A DNA stretch of 64,000 nucleotides from Streptomyces sp. DHE7-1. Its GTDB lineage: Bacteria > Actinomycetota > Actinomycetes > Streptomycetales > Streptomycetaceae. The position numbers were made by a program, and so were the translations under genes. Where the stretch lies: the NCBI GenBank assembly GCA_016432725.1, contig JACJDG010000003.1, positions 1,178,001 through 1,242,000 on the forward strand, written 5' to 3'. The notes under the pieces were generated by a model. It saw nothing but the letters and a program-made list of their open reading frames with translations. It did no database searches and had not been told where the DNA came from. Of the stretch, positions 7,947 to 17,366 are shown piece by piece (within the stretch, counting starts at the first letter, position 1; every line of letters starts with the position of its first letter).

Positions 7947-10513
7947 ATGCTCAGGGCGACCCTGCGCGGTTTCCTCGCCCACAAGGGCCGGCTCGCGCTG
8001 TCCGCGCTGGCCGTCGTGCTGTCCGTGGCGTTCGTCGCGGGCAGCCTGATCTTCTCCGACACCGTCGGCCGCACCTTCGACCGGCTCTTCGCCTCCACCG
8101 CGGCGGACGTGACCGTGGAACCGAGGGAGGACCTGAAGTCCGCCGTGCCCGGGGGCGTGGTCCAGACCCTCCCGGCGAGCCTGAGGGACCGGATCGCGAA
8201 GGTGGACGGCGTGGCCGCCGCGTACGCGGACGTCTCGGTACGGAACGTGGTGGTCGTCGACAGCCGCAACCGGTCCGTGGGGCCGACCACCGGCGCCCCG
8301 ACGCTGGCCGGCTCCTGGTACGTCACCCGGCACAGCCCGGTGAAGCTGACCTCCGGTCACGCCCCGCACGGCGCGGGCGAGGCGCTGCTCGACGCGGACA
8401 CCGCGGGCAAGAGGCACGTGCGCATCGGTGACCCGCTGACGGTGCAGGCGCAGCCGGGTTCGTTCCGGGTCCGGGTCGTGGGCATCGCCACCTTCACCAC
8501 GACCAACCCGGGTGCCGCCCGGGTGTTCCTGGACCCCGCGGTCGCCGGACGCGCGCTGCTCGGCTCCGCGGACCGGGCCACCGGCATCTCGGTGGACGCG
8601 GCGAAGGGCGTGACCGACAGGGAGCTCAAGCGCCGGGTCGGCGCCGCGATCGGCACCGGCACGTACGACCTGCGGACGGCGGACGAGCAGGCCAGGTCCG
8701 CGGCGGCCGACCTCGGCGGCTTCCTCGACGTGATCAAGTACGTGATGCTGGGCTTCGCGGGCGTCGCCGTGCTCGTCGGTGTCTTCCTGATCGTCAACAC
8801 CTTCTCCATGCTGATCGCCCAGCGCACCCGGGAACTGGGGCTGCTGCGGGCGCTGGGCGCGGACCGGCGGCAGGTGCGGCGGTCGGTGCTCACGGAGGCG
8901 GTGCTGCTCGGAGTGGCCGGCTCCACGCTCGGTCTCGCCGCCGGGATCGGCCTGGCATTCGGTCTCATCCGGCTGATGGCCGCGTTCGGGACGAACCTGA
9001 AGGCGGCCGAGATGGTCATCGGCTGGGGCACCCCGGTCGCCGCGTACGTGGTCGGCGTCGGCGTCACCTTCGTCGCCGCGTATCTGCCCGCGCGCCGGGC
9101 GGCGGCCGTCTCCCCGATGGCGGCGCTGGCGGACGCCGAGGTCGCCGGTGTGGGCAAGCCGCTGCGGACCCGGGCCGTCGTCGGCTGCGCGGTCGGGGCG
9201 GCCGGCGCGGCCGCGCTGGCCGGCTGCGCGGCCGCCGGACGGACCGCCCCGGCGGCCTCGTTGCTGGGCCTCGGGTGGTGCTGACGCTGATCGCCACCGT
9301 GATCGCGGGCCCGCTGCTGGTGAGGCCGGTGATCCGGGTCCTCGGCGGGGCCTTCCCCGCGCTGTTCGGGCCGGTCGGCCGGATGAGCCAGCGCAACGCG
9401 CTGCGCAATCCACGCCGCACGGGCGCCACCGCCGCCGCGCTGATGGTGGGTCTGGCCCTGGTCGGCGGCCTGTCCGTGGCGAGCGCGTCGATCTCGGCGT
9501 CGTTCGACCGGCAGATCGACAGGACGCTCGGCGCCGACTACATCGTGCAGGGCACCGAGTTCAGGCCGTTCAACAAGGACGTCACGGACGCCGTGACCGG
9601 TACCCCGGGCGCCGGGCTCGTCGTGCGGCAGCGGATCGCCCCGATCGCCCTGCGGCTGCCCGACGGCAAGCGCGTCGGGACCACGGCCGCCGGGTACGAC
9701 CCCCGGCTCGACGACGTCGCCCATCTCACCTACGCCCGGGGCGGCTCGGCCGCGGCGCTGGCGGCCGGACACCTCGCCATGGACGCCGGTTTCGCCGAGG
9801 ACCACCGGGTGCGGATCGGCACCGTGCTCCCGGTCGAGTTCCAGGGCGGGCGCCGCGCGGAGCTGACCGTGGGGGCCCTCACCGACCAGGAGGGCTCGCA
9901 GGCCTTCGGTTCGCAGGGCGGTGTCTTCCTGGGCCTCGCGACACTCAGCGAGCACGTGCCGTACGGCGAGGACTCCGCGCTCTACGTCAACGCGGCCCCT
10001 GGTACCGGCGCCCGGGAGCTGCGCTCGGCCCTGGAGAGGTCGCTCGAGCCGTTCCCGCAGGTTCAGGTGCGCGACCAGGCCGACTACAAGCAGCTCGTGC
10101 ACGACCAGATCGCCGTGCTGCTGTACCTCGTGTACGCGCTGCTCGGGCTCGCGATCGTCATCGCGGTGCTCGGCGTGGTCAACACCCTCGCCCTGTCGGT
10201 GGTGGAGCGCACCCGGGAGATCGGGCTGCTGCGCGCGATCGGTCTGGGCCGGCGGCAGCTGCGCCGGATGATCCGGCTGGAGTCGGTGGTGATCGCGGTG
10301 TTCGGGGCGGTGCTGGGACTGGGGCTCGGTCTGGTGTGGGGTGTGTGCATGCAGCGGGTGCTGGCCCTGCAGGGGATGACCGTGCTCGCCGTCCCGTGGG
10401 GCACCGTCGTCGCGGTCGTGATCGGCGCGGCGGTCGTCGGCGTCGTGGCGGCCCTGCTGCCGGCGCTGCGGGCGTCCCGGATGAACGTCCTGGCGGCCAT
10501 CGCGCACGAGTGA
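7947..10513 (+). CDS. FtsX-like ABC permease (one apparent frame break)
   Basis: About 855 aa when the break is bridged. Inner-membrane partner of the ATPase: one N-terminal membrane segment, a large extracytoplasmic MacB-like domain, an FtsX domain near 265-400 (motifs AQRTRELGLLRALGADRRQV), a second extracytoplasmic domain, and a second FtsX domain at the C-terminus (VERTREIGLLRAIGLGRRQ). The frame changes at 9273-9275, where the text GGG must be GGGG to read LLGLGVVLTLIATV. Duplicated-FtsX architecture is usual for the actinobacterial family. Starts 4 bases after the ATPase gene, so one operon. Confidence 0.9.
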
Positions 10514-10659
10514 AACCGCTCGCTTTTACGGCACGGCGCAGGCTCGGGCGGGGCGCGCGGGGTCGGCGCGGGTCCGGGCGGCGGGCGATCCCGGCGGCTG
10601 CGCCGACGTGGGCTCCATCGTCCGGCCGCGCGGGCTTCCCCAGGGGGCGGACGGGCGTG

Positions 10660-10839
10660 ATGGAATCGTGCCGCCGGGCTCTGGCCCTGCCCATCGTGCT
10701 GGTCGGCCCGCTCGATCACCTCGTGGACCGGGTGCGGGCGCGGCGCGAGCGGTTCGGGTTCTCGTACCTGGCGGTCCTGGAGCCGTCGATGGAGGCGTTC
10801 GCCCCGGTGCTCTCCCGGTTGCGCGAGGAGTCCGCATGA
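10660..10839 (+). pseudogene. C-terminal remnant of an LLM-class (F420-dependent) oxidoreductase
   Basis: A 59-codon stretch starting ATG at 10660 resembles the last part of luciferase-like F420-dependent oxidoreductases: RARRERFGFSYLAVLEPSM followed by AFAPVLSRL. The N-terminal three quarters of the enzyme, including the flavin-binding barrel, are missing from every frame upstream, where the ABC permease ends at 10513. There is no convincing ribosome site. I read it as a deletion remnant, not a base-calling problem. The rest of the 10514-10883 gap holds nothing else I recognise. Confidence 0.6.
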
Positions 10840-10883
10840 TGGAATTCCGGGGCGGAAGTGCCGTCGTGTGATGGGGTCTTCGC

Positions 10884-11309
10884 ATGACCGGACTTCGCCT
10901 GCGCCCCGCCCTGCCCGCCGACCTGGACGCCGTTCTCGCGTTCTGGAGGACGGCCGCCGAGGGCACCAGCATCAGTGACGACCGCGACGGAGTGGAGCGG
11001 CTCGTCGCCCGCGATCCCGAGGCGCTGATCCTCGCCGAGCTGGCGGGCGAACTGGTCGGCACGGTGATCGCGGGGTTCGACGGCTGGCGCTGCCATCTGT
11101 ACCGGCTCGCGGTGTCCCCCGGGCGGCGGCGCCAGGGCATCGGCTCGGCGCTGCTGGCCGCCGCCGAGGAGCGCTTCGCGGCGCTCGGCGGGCGGCGCGC
11201 GGACGCGATGGTGCTGGTCCGCAACGAGAGCGCGCACCATGCGTGGCGGGCCTCGGGCTACGGCCCCGAGGAGCGCTGGCGGCGCTGGGTGAAGCCGCTC
11301 GCGGACTGA
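10884..11309 (+). CDS. GNAT-family N-acetyltransferase
   Basis: 141 aa. Acetyl-CoA-binding motif A is seen in LYRLAVSPGRRRQGIGSALL (R-R-x-G-I-G), preceded by beta-strand GTVIAGFDGWR and followed by motif B near RADAMVLVRNESAHHAW. A single-domain GNAT of usual length. Substrate cannot be deduced; the closest styles are RimI-like or small-molecule acetyltransferases. Stands alone between the oxidoreductase remnant and a hairpin at 11310. Confidence 0.85.
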   Translation: MTGLRLRPALPADLDAVLAFWRTAAEGTSISDDRDGVERLVARDPEALILAELAGELVGTVIAGFDGWRCHLYRLAVSPGRRRQGIGSALLAAAEERFAALGGRRADAMVLVRNESAHHAWRASGYGPEERWRRWVKPLAD

Positions 11310-11327
11310 CCCGCGGCCTCTCGCGGG
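11310..11327 (+). terminator. Short hairpin after the GNAT gene
   Basis: CCCGCG (11310-11315) pairs with CGCGGG (11322-11327) around a 6-base loop, starting directly after the stop codon. Short but perfect. A weak terminator is plausible; the 216-base gap to the next gene otherwise shows only scattered A/T-rich bases suited to a promoter. Confidence 0.4.
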
Positions 11328-11525
11328 CCGGATTCCGTCCCCGTGCGGACCGGCGTCCCGCCGCTTGTGGATGGATCCCGAGGACTCTTTGCTCATCCTT
11401 TACCATTGACGGAGCACTCGGTCCTCCATGAAAGGTTGTGAGAGTCCGCCCATGGGCGATCCTCCCAGTCCCCGACACCGCGCGTTCCGCCGCGCCCTGC
11501 CCGATCATGGGACGGGGGTGACCCG

Positions 11526-12868
11526 ATGACCGAAGTGCTGCTCCTCCTGGTGGCCATCCTGCTCGCCGTGGCCTGCGGCGCGTTCGTGGCGGCCGAGTTC
11601 TCGCTGACCACCGTCGAGCGCGGGGAGCTCGAACGGGCCGCCGAGCGGGGCGAGCGGGGCGCCGCCGGCGCCCTCAAGGCCGTACGCAACCTGACCTTCC
11701 AGCTCTCCGGCGCACAGCTCGGCATCACGGTCACCAACCTGGTGGTCGGCATGCTCGCCGAGCCGTCCGTCGCCAAGCTCCTGGCCGGCCCGTTCGAGGC
11801 GCTGGGCCTGTCCGCCACCACGGCGAGTTCCGTCGCGCTCGTGGTGGGCACCGCCCTGTCCACGGTGTTCCTGATGGTGGTCGGCGAACTGGTGCCGAAG
11901 AACTGGGCGATCTCCTCGCCGCTGGCCGTGGCCAAACGGGTGGGCAACGCGCAGCGCTGGTTCAGCGCCGCCTTCCGCCCCTTCATCACGCACCTGAACA
12001 ACATGGCCAACCGGGTGGTGCGCAGGATCGGTGTCGAGCCCGCGGAGGAGCTGGCCTCCGCACGCGGGCCGCAGGAGCTGGCGGCTCTCGCCCGGCACTC
12101 CGCGAAGGCGGGCGCGCTCGAGGCGGACACCGCCGAGCTGTTCGTCCGCACCCTGAACCTGGCCGACCTGACCGCGGAGAACGTGATGACCCCGCGCGTC
12201 CAGGTCGTCGCCCTCGACGCCCAGGCGACCTGCGAGGACGTGGCCAACGCGACCCGGGCGACGGGCCTGTCCCGGTTCCCCGTCTACCGGGGCAGCCTCG
12301 ACTCCGTCGTGGGCGTCGCCCACATCAAGGACGTCCTGGCCGTGCCCGCCGACCAGCGCACCCGCCGCTCCGTCGGCCAGGTGATGCGCGAGCCCCTGAT
12401 GGTGCCGGAGTCCCTCACCGTGGACCGGCTGCTGGACCGGCTCTCCGGCAGGCGCACCATGGCCGTCGTCATCGACGAGTACGGCGGTACGGCCGGTGTC
12501 GCCACCCTGGAGGACATCGTCGAGGAGGTCGTCGGCGAGGTGCGGGACGAGCACGATCCGCACGAGACACCCGACCTGGCCCCGCCGGGGCGGACACCGA
12601 GGGCCGGGCCCTGTACTCCGCGGACGGCGCCGCCCGCACCGACCAGCTCGCCCGGGTGGGCCTGCGGGCGCCCGAGGGGCCGTACGAGACGCTGGCCGGC
12701 CTCGTCGCCACCGAGCTGGGCCGCATACCCAGCGTCGGGGACACCGTCGAGGTGGCCGGCTGGCGGCTGGACGTGGTGGACGCCTCGGGGCGCCGCGCCG
12801 CACGGGTGCTGCTGCACGCGCCGCTGGACGACGAGGAGCACGACCGCCGGACGGAGGGGGCGCGATGA
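11526..12868 (+). CDS. CNNM/CorC-type membrane protein, first copy (one apparent frame break)
   Basis: About 447 aa after bridging. DUF21/CNNM transmembrane domain (residues 1-180, with GITVTNLVVGMLAEP and VVGELVPKNWA), a CBS pair (about 205-330, MTPRVQVVALDAQ ... VVIDEYGGTAGVATLEDI) and a C-terminal CorC/HlyC domain (YETLAGLVATELGRIPSVGD). Family members are linked to Mg2+/Co2+ handling, although often annotated hemolysin. The frame changes at 12580-12583, where CCCC must be CCCCC to read DLAPAGADTEGRALYSADG. The ATG of the second copy overlaps the stop (ATGA). Confidence 0.88.
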
Positions 12869-13878
12869 CCGCCGTGCAATTGCTGATCGGCCTGGCCACC
12901 CTGGTCGTCAACGCCTTCTTCGTGGGCGCCGAGTTCGCGCTGATCTCGGTGCGCCGCTCACAGGTCGAACCGCTCGCCCAGGAGGGCGACCGGCGCGCGA
13001 AGAGCGTGCTGTGGGGCCTGGAGCACGTGTCCGCGCTGCTGGCCGCGGCCCAGCTCGGCATCACGCTGTGCACGCTGGTCCTGGGTGTGGTCGCCGAGCC
13101 GGCGATCGCGCATCTGCTGGAGCCGGTCTTCCACGCGGTCGGCGTGTCCCCGGGCGTGGGCCACGCCGTGTCGTTCGTGATCGCGCTGACCCTGGCGACC
13201 TATCTGCACATGCTGCTGGGCGAGATGGTGCCCAAGAACATCTCGCTCGCCGAGCCGGTGCGCAGCGCACTGCTCCTCGGTCCGCCGCTGGTCACGCTCT
13301 CCAGGGCGCTGCGCCCGGTGATCTTCGCGATCAACGCCTTCGCGAACGGGCTGCTGAGGCTGCTCAGGGTGGAGGCCAAGGACGAGGTGTCGGCGACCTT
13401 CACGGACACCGAGCTCGCCGAGATCGTCAAGGACGCCAGCGAGGCGGGGCTGATCGACGACCGGGCGCAGGAGCGGCTGCACGACGCCCTGGAGCTGGGC
13501 CGCCGCCCGGTCCGGGACGTCGTCGTCCCGCTCCGGCGGGTGGTCTACGCGCGCGTGGGCGTCACCGCCGAGCAGCTGGAGCGGCTGTCGGCCGAGTCCG
13601 GCTTCTCCCGGTTCCCCGTGGTCGACGAGGGCCGCCGGATCGTCGGCTATCTGCACGTCAAGGACGCGCTGGACGCCCTGCCCAGGGACCTGCCGTTCCG
13701 GCTGCGGGACATGCGGCCCATCGCGCGCGTACGCGAGAGCACACCGCTGGACGACGTGCTCACCGCCATGCGCGGCAGCCGGACGCACGTGGCGGGCGTG
13801 CTCGGCGACGACGGCCGGCTGGCGGGCCTCGTGACCATGGAGGACGTCCTGCGGGAGCTGTTCGGACAGCCCGCCTGA
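12865..13878 (+). CDS. CNNM/CorC-type membrane protein, second copy lacking the CorC domain
   Basis: 337 aa. Same layout as the upstream gene: DUF21 membrane domain (GITLCTLVLGVVAEP, LGEMVPKNISLAEP) followed by a CBS pair (FSRFPVVDEGRRIVGYLHV, VLGDDGRLAGLVTMEDV), but it stops after the CBS pair with no C-terminal CorC/HlyC domain. The two overlap by ATGA and probably form a hetero-oligomeric transporter, a common paired arrangement in actinobacteria. Intact. A 17-base-pair hairpin follows. Confidence 0.88.
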   Translation: MTAVQLLIGLATLVVNAFFVGAEFALISVRRSQVEPLAQEGDRRAKSVLWGLEHVSALLAAAQLGITLCTLVLGVVAEPAIAHLLEPVFHAVGVSPGVGHAVSFVIALTLATYLHMLLGEMVPKNISLAEPVRSALLLGPPLVTLSRALRPVIFAINAFANGLLRLLRVEAKDEVSATFTDTELAEIVKDASEAGLIDDRAQERLHDALELGRRPVRDVVVPLRRVVYARVGVTAEQLERLSAESGFSRFPVVDEGRRIVGYLHVKDALDALPRDLPFRLRDMRPIARVRESTPLDDVLTAMRGSRTHVAGVLGDDGRLAGLVTMEDVLRELFGQPA

Positions 13879-13890
13879 GCCCGTCCCGCC

Positions 13891-13932
13891 CGGTCGCCCT
13901 CGGCCCGTCTCCGGGCGGGCCGAGGGCGACCG
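13891..13932 (+). terminator. 17-bp perfect hairpin ending the CNNM operon
   Basis: CGGTCGCCCTCGGCCCG at 13891-13907 pairs perfectly with 13916-13932 around an 8-base loop, 12 bases after the CNNM stop. One of the strongest hairpins in the window and placed exactly as a factor-independent terminator should be. Confidence 0.8.
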
Positions 13933-13970
13933 ACCGACGGGTATGGAGCCGGGTTACCATCGCTGACGCC

Positions 13971-14752
13971 ATGCACACGAATTCCATACCTCCCGCGCAC
14001 ACCAGCCTGGTCGCCCTCGGCGACTCCTTCACCGAGGGCATGTCGGACCTGCTGCCCGACGGCTCCTACCGGGGCTGGGCCGATCTGCTCGCCGCGCGGA
14101 TGGCCGCCCGCACCCCCGGGTTCCGGTACGCCAACCTCGCCGTGCGCGGCAAGCTGATCAAGCAGATCGTCGACGAGCAGGTCGAGGTGGCGGCCGCGAT
14201 GGGCGCCGACGTGATCACCCTGGTCGGCGGGCTCAACGACACGCTGCGCCCCAAGTGCGACATGGGCCGGGTACGGGGTCTGCTGACGGAGGCCGTGGAG
14301 CGGCTGGCGCCGAACTGCGAACAGCTCGTGCTGATGCGCAGCCCCGGCCGGCAGGGCCCGGTGCTGGAGCGGTTCCGGCCGCGCATGGAGGAGCTGTACA
14401 CCTGCATCGACGAGCTGGCCGCCGAGCACGGCGCGCTGGTCGTCGACCTGTACGCGGCGCCGTCGCTGGCCGACCCCGGATGTGGGACGTGGACCGGCTG
14501 CACCTGACGGGCGAGGGACACCGCCGGGTCGCCGAGGCCGTGTGGCAGGCGCTCGGTCACGAGCCCGAGGACACCGAGTGGCGCGTCCCGGTACCGGCGA
14601 CGCTGCCGCCCGGCTGGATGCACCGGCGGATCGCCGACGCGCGCTTCGCCCAGCAGCACCTGCTGCCGTGGATCGGCCGCCGCCTGACCGGCCGCTCCTC
14701 CGGCGACGGCCGCCCAGCCAAGCGTCCCGAACTGCTTCCGTACGAGGGGTAG
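13971..14752 (+). CDS. SGNH/GDSL-family hydrolase (one apparent frame break)
   Basis: About 260 aa after bridging. Block I GDSFTEG carries the nucleophile Ser, block III GGLND the oxyanion Asn, and block V the D-x-x-H pair in VDRLHLTGEGH. These are the four catalytic blocks of SGNH esterases/lipases. The frame changes at 14474-14477, where CCCC must be CCCCC to read SLADPRMWDVDRLHLTG; without it the Asp-His pair would be lost. No signal peptide, so cytoplasmic. ATG 13971 lacks a ribosome site but TACCAT lies 10 bases before it, suggesting a leaderless message. Substrate unknown. Confidence 0.87.
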
Positions 14753-14875
14753 GCCGCCGGCGCTCGCCGAGGGCCGGGCCGCGTTCCGGCGACGGGCGGC
14801 CACCTCCCCCACGTGACGTGGCTCTCGTAGCTTCCGCCGAACGGGGCCGTGGCGCTGGCCTGCACGAACCGCCAG

Positions 14876-14881
14876 TAGAAT
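14876..14881 (+). promoter_or_regulatory. -10 element of purB (leaderless transcript)
   Basis: TAGAAT fits the Streptomyces housekeeping -10 pattern TAGnnT very well and ends 8 bases before the purB GTG at 14890. Transcription would begin at or next to the start codon, giving a leaderless mRNA. No ribosome site is visible between the box and the GTG, in agreement. Confidence 0.65.
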
Positions 14882-14889
14882 CTGGACAC

Positions 14890-16332
14890 GTGACTTCCGC
14901 TCCCGCCAAGCCCCGCATCCCGAACGTCCTCGCCGGACGCTACGCCTCCGCCGAGCTCGCCACGCTCTGGTCCCCCGAGCAGAAGGTGAGGCTGGAGCGG
15001 CAGCTCTGGCTCGCCGTGCTGCGGGCCCAGAAGGACCTCGGCATCGAGGTGCCGGACGAGGCGATCGCCGACTACGAGCGCGTCCTCGACACCGTCGACC
15101 TGGCCTCGATCGCCGAACGCGAGAAGGTCACCCGGCACGACGTGAAGGCGCGGATCGAGGAGTTCAACGACCTCGCCGGGCACGAGCACGTGCACAAGGG
15201 GATGACCTCCCGCGACCTCACCGAGAACGTCGAGCAGCTTCAGATCCGGCTCTCCCTGGAGCTGGTGCGCGACCGCACCGTGGCCGTCCTCGCCCGGCTC
15301 GGCAAACTGGCGGGCGAGTACGCCGAGCTGGTCATGGCCGGCCGCTCGCACAACGTGGCCGCGCAGGCCACCACCCTCGGCAAGCGGTTCGCCACCGCCG
15401 CCGACGAGCTGCTCGTCGCCCACGGCCGCGTCGAGGAGCTGCTGGGCCGCTACCCGCTGCGCGGCATCAAGGGCCCGGTCGGCACCGCCCAGGACATGCT
15501 GGACCTGCTCGGCGGCGACGCGGCCAAGCTCGCCGAGCTGGAGGACCGCATCGCGCGGCACCTGGGCTTCTCGCAGGCGTTCACCTCGGTCGGCCAGGTG
15601 TACCCGCGCTCGCTGGACTACGAGGTCGTCACCGCGTTGGTGCAGCTCGCCGCGGCGCCGTCCTCGCTGGCGAAGACGATCCGGCTGATGGCGGGGCACG
15701 AGCTGGTCACCGAGGGCTTCAAGCCGGGCCAGGTGGGCTCCTCGGCGATGCCGCACAAGATGAACACCCGCTCCTGCGAGCGCGTCAACGGCCTGATGGT
15801 GATCCTGCGCGGCTACGCCTCGATGACCGGCGAGCTGGCGGGCGACCAGTGGAACGAGGGCGACGTCTCCTGCTCGGTGGTGCGCCGGGTGGCCCTCCCC
15901 GACGCGTTCTTCGCCCTGGACGGCCTGCTGGAGACCTTCCTGACCGTGCTCGACGAGTTCGGTGCCTTCCCGGCCGTCGTCGCCCGCGAGCTGGACCGGT
16001 ACCTGCCCTTCCTCGCCACCACCAAGGTGCTCATGGGCGCCGTGCGGGCGGGCGTGGGCCGTGAGGTCGGGCACGAGGCCATCAAGGAGAACGCCGTGGC
16101 CACCGCGCTCGCGATGCGCGAGCAGGGTGCCGAGCGCAACGACCTGCTCGACAAGCTCGCCGCCGACGAGCGGCTGCCGCTCGGCCGCGACGAACTGGCC
16201 GCGCTGATGGCCGACAAGCTGTCCTTCACCGGTGCGGCCGCCGCCCAGGTCGGTGTGGTCGTCGGCCGGATCGAGGAGATCGTCAAGCAGCACCCCGAGG
16301 CCGCGGGTTACACCCCGGGAGCGATCCTCTGA
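14890..16332 (+). CDS. purB: Adenylosuccinate lyase
   Basis: 480 aa, fumarase/aspartase superfamily. Splits SAICAR and adenylosuccinate in purine synthesis. The superfamily signature GSSAMPHKMN is intact, and the active-site segments TSRDLTENVEQ and MAGRSHNVAAQATT hold the catalytic His and Ser neighbours. The GTG at 14890 is supported by the leaderless promoter and by where homology begins. Length is typical of the longer actinobacterial PurB. The uracil-DNA glycosylase overlaps its stop. Confidence 0.95.
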   Translation: MTSAPAKPRIPNVLAGRYASAELATLWSPEQKVRLERQLWLAVLRAQKDLGIEVPDEAIADYERVLDTVDLASIAEREKVTRHDVKARIEEFNDLAGHEHVHKGMTSRDLTENVEQLQIRLSLELVRDRTVAVLARLGKLAGEYAELVMAGRSHNVAAQATTLGKRFATAADELLVAHGRVEELLGRYPLRGIKGPVGTAQDMLDLLGGDAAKLAELEDRIARHLGFSQAFTSVGQVYPRSLDYEVVTALVQLAAAPSSLAKTIRLMAGHELVTEGFKPGQVGSSAMPHKMNTRSCERVNGLMVILRGYASMTGELAGDQWNEGDVSCSVVRRVALPDAFFALDGLLETFLTVLDEFGAFPAVVARELDRYLPFLATTKVLMGAVRAGVGREVGHEAIKENAVATALAMREQGAERNDLLDKLAADERLPLGRDELAALMADKLSFTGAAAAQVGVVVGRIEEIVKQHPEAAGYTPGAIL

Positions 16333-16880
16333 CCCGCTTCACCCCGGCGGAACTGGAGGCCGCCCGCGACCGCCTCGTCCCGGACGTGGTCGCGGACGGC
16401 CTCCGGGTGCTCTTCTGCGGCATCAACCCCGGTCTGATGTCCGCGGCGACGGGGCATCACTTCGCCCGCCCGGGCAACCGGTTCTGGCCGGTGCTGCACC
16501 TGTCCGGCTTCACGCCGAGGGTTCTGAAGCCCGCCGAGCAGCGGGAACTGCTGACGTACGGGCTCGGTGTCACCAATGTCGTGGCGCGGGCGACCGCTCG
16601 CGCCGACGAGCTGAGCGCCGAGGAGTACGTGGCGGGCGGCCGGTCGCTGACGGCCAGGGTGACGCGGCTGAGGCCGAAGTGGCTCGCGGTGGTCGGCGTG
16701 ACGGCGTACCGGGCCGCCTTCGGCGACCGCAGGGCAGGGGTGGGTCCGCAGGAGGGCGCCATCGGCGACACCCGGGTGTGGGTGCTGCCCAACCCCAGCG
16801 GGCTGAACGCGCACTGGACCGCGGCGACGATGGCGGAGGAGTTCGCGCGGCTGCGGAAGGCGGCGGAGGAGCGGGACTGA
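16329..16880 (+). CDS. mug: G/U mismatch-specific uracil-DNA glycosylase
   Basis: About 183 aa. Removes uracil opposite guanine in DNA base-excision repair. Family motifs are GINPG in LRVLFCGINPGLMSAATGH (the glycosylase motif with catalytic Asn), FARPGNRFWP and the DNA-inserting VLPNPSGLNAHW. Start is a choice: GTG 16386 gives 164 aa with no ribosome site and cuts a conserved helix, whereas a CTG at 16329, overlapping the purB TGA, has GGGAG 8 bases upstream and restores residues matching the family N-terminus (FTPAELEAARDRLVPDVV). I prefer the CTG; an undetected base error that hides an ATG is also possible. Confidence 0.85.
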   Translation: MTRFTPAELEAARDRLVPDVVADGLRVLFCGINPGLMSAATGHHFARPGNRFWPVLHLSGFTPRVLKPAEQRELLTYGLGVTNVVARATARADELSAEEYVAGGRSLTARVTRLRPKWLAVVGVTAYRAAFGDRRAGVGPQEGAIGDTRVWVLPNPSGLNAHWTAATMAEEFARLRKAAEERD

Positions 16881-16884
16881 CGGG

Positions 16885-17325
16885 TCAGGGCGGGTCCGTC
16901 TCCGTGACCACCGCCAGGAGCTGGAAGGGCAGTTCACCGTCCCACTGGGACACCCCCAGGGCGACCCAGCGGTCCGGCTCCGCCCGCCACAGGTGCAGAT
17001 CCGGTACGTGCGAGGCCAGCGTGCCCCACGGCTCGGCCGCCTCCTGCCCCTCCGCGGTCCGCAGGAACACGCCGGCCAGGCTGAACACGTCCGCCGGCCC
17101 CCACCGCTCGGCGAGGCGCTCGCCGAGCGCGTCCCGGTCGGCCTCGTACTGCGCCTGCACCGTCTCCCACCCGGCGCCGCCGTCCTCGTGGAAGTCGCCG
17201 CTGGTCTGTATTTCGGCTATCAGGTAACCGGGCCCTCCCGTCCCGACGTCCGTCCTGCCGTGCTCCGCCGGGAAGTCCCGTGCGCACAGCCGCTCGATCA
17301 GAGCGAGACAGTTCGCGATGTCCAT
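16885..17325 (-). CDS. Conserved hypothetical protein
   Basis: 146 aa acidic protein, no signal peptide or membrane segment. The ATG at 17325 follows a TGGAG site; an upstream in-frame extension lacks one and has poor codon use. Segments such as LIERLCARDFPAEHGRTD and VALGVSQWDGELPFQLLAVVTE look like a conserved Streptomyces family I cannot name. It converges on mug with a gap of only 4 bases. Function unknown. Confidence 0.7.
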   Translation of the reverse strand: MDIANCLALIERLCARDFPAEHGRTDVGTGGPGYLIAEIQTSGDFHEDGGAGWETVQAQYEADRDALGERLAERWGPADVFSLAGVFLRTAEGQEAAEPWGTLASHVPDLHLWRAEPDRWVALGVSQWDGELPFQLLAVVTETDPP

Positions 17326-17366
17326 GGGCTCCAGTAAAACGGGCCCCACTGACAATTGGCGTGCCG

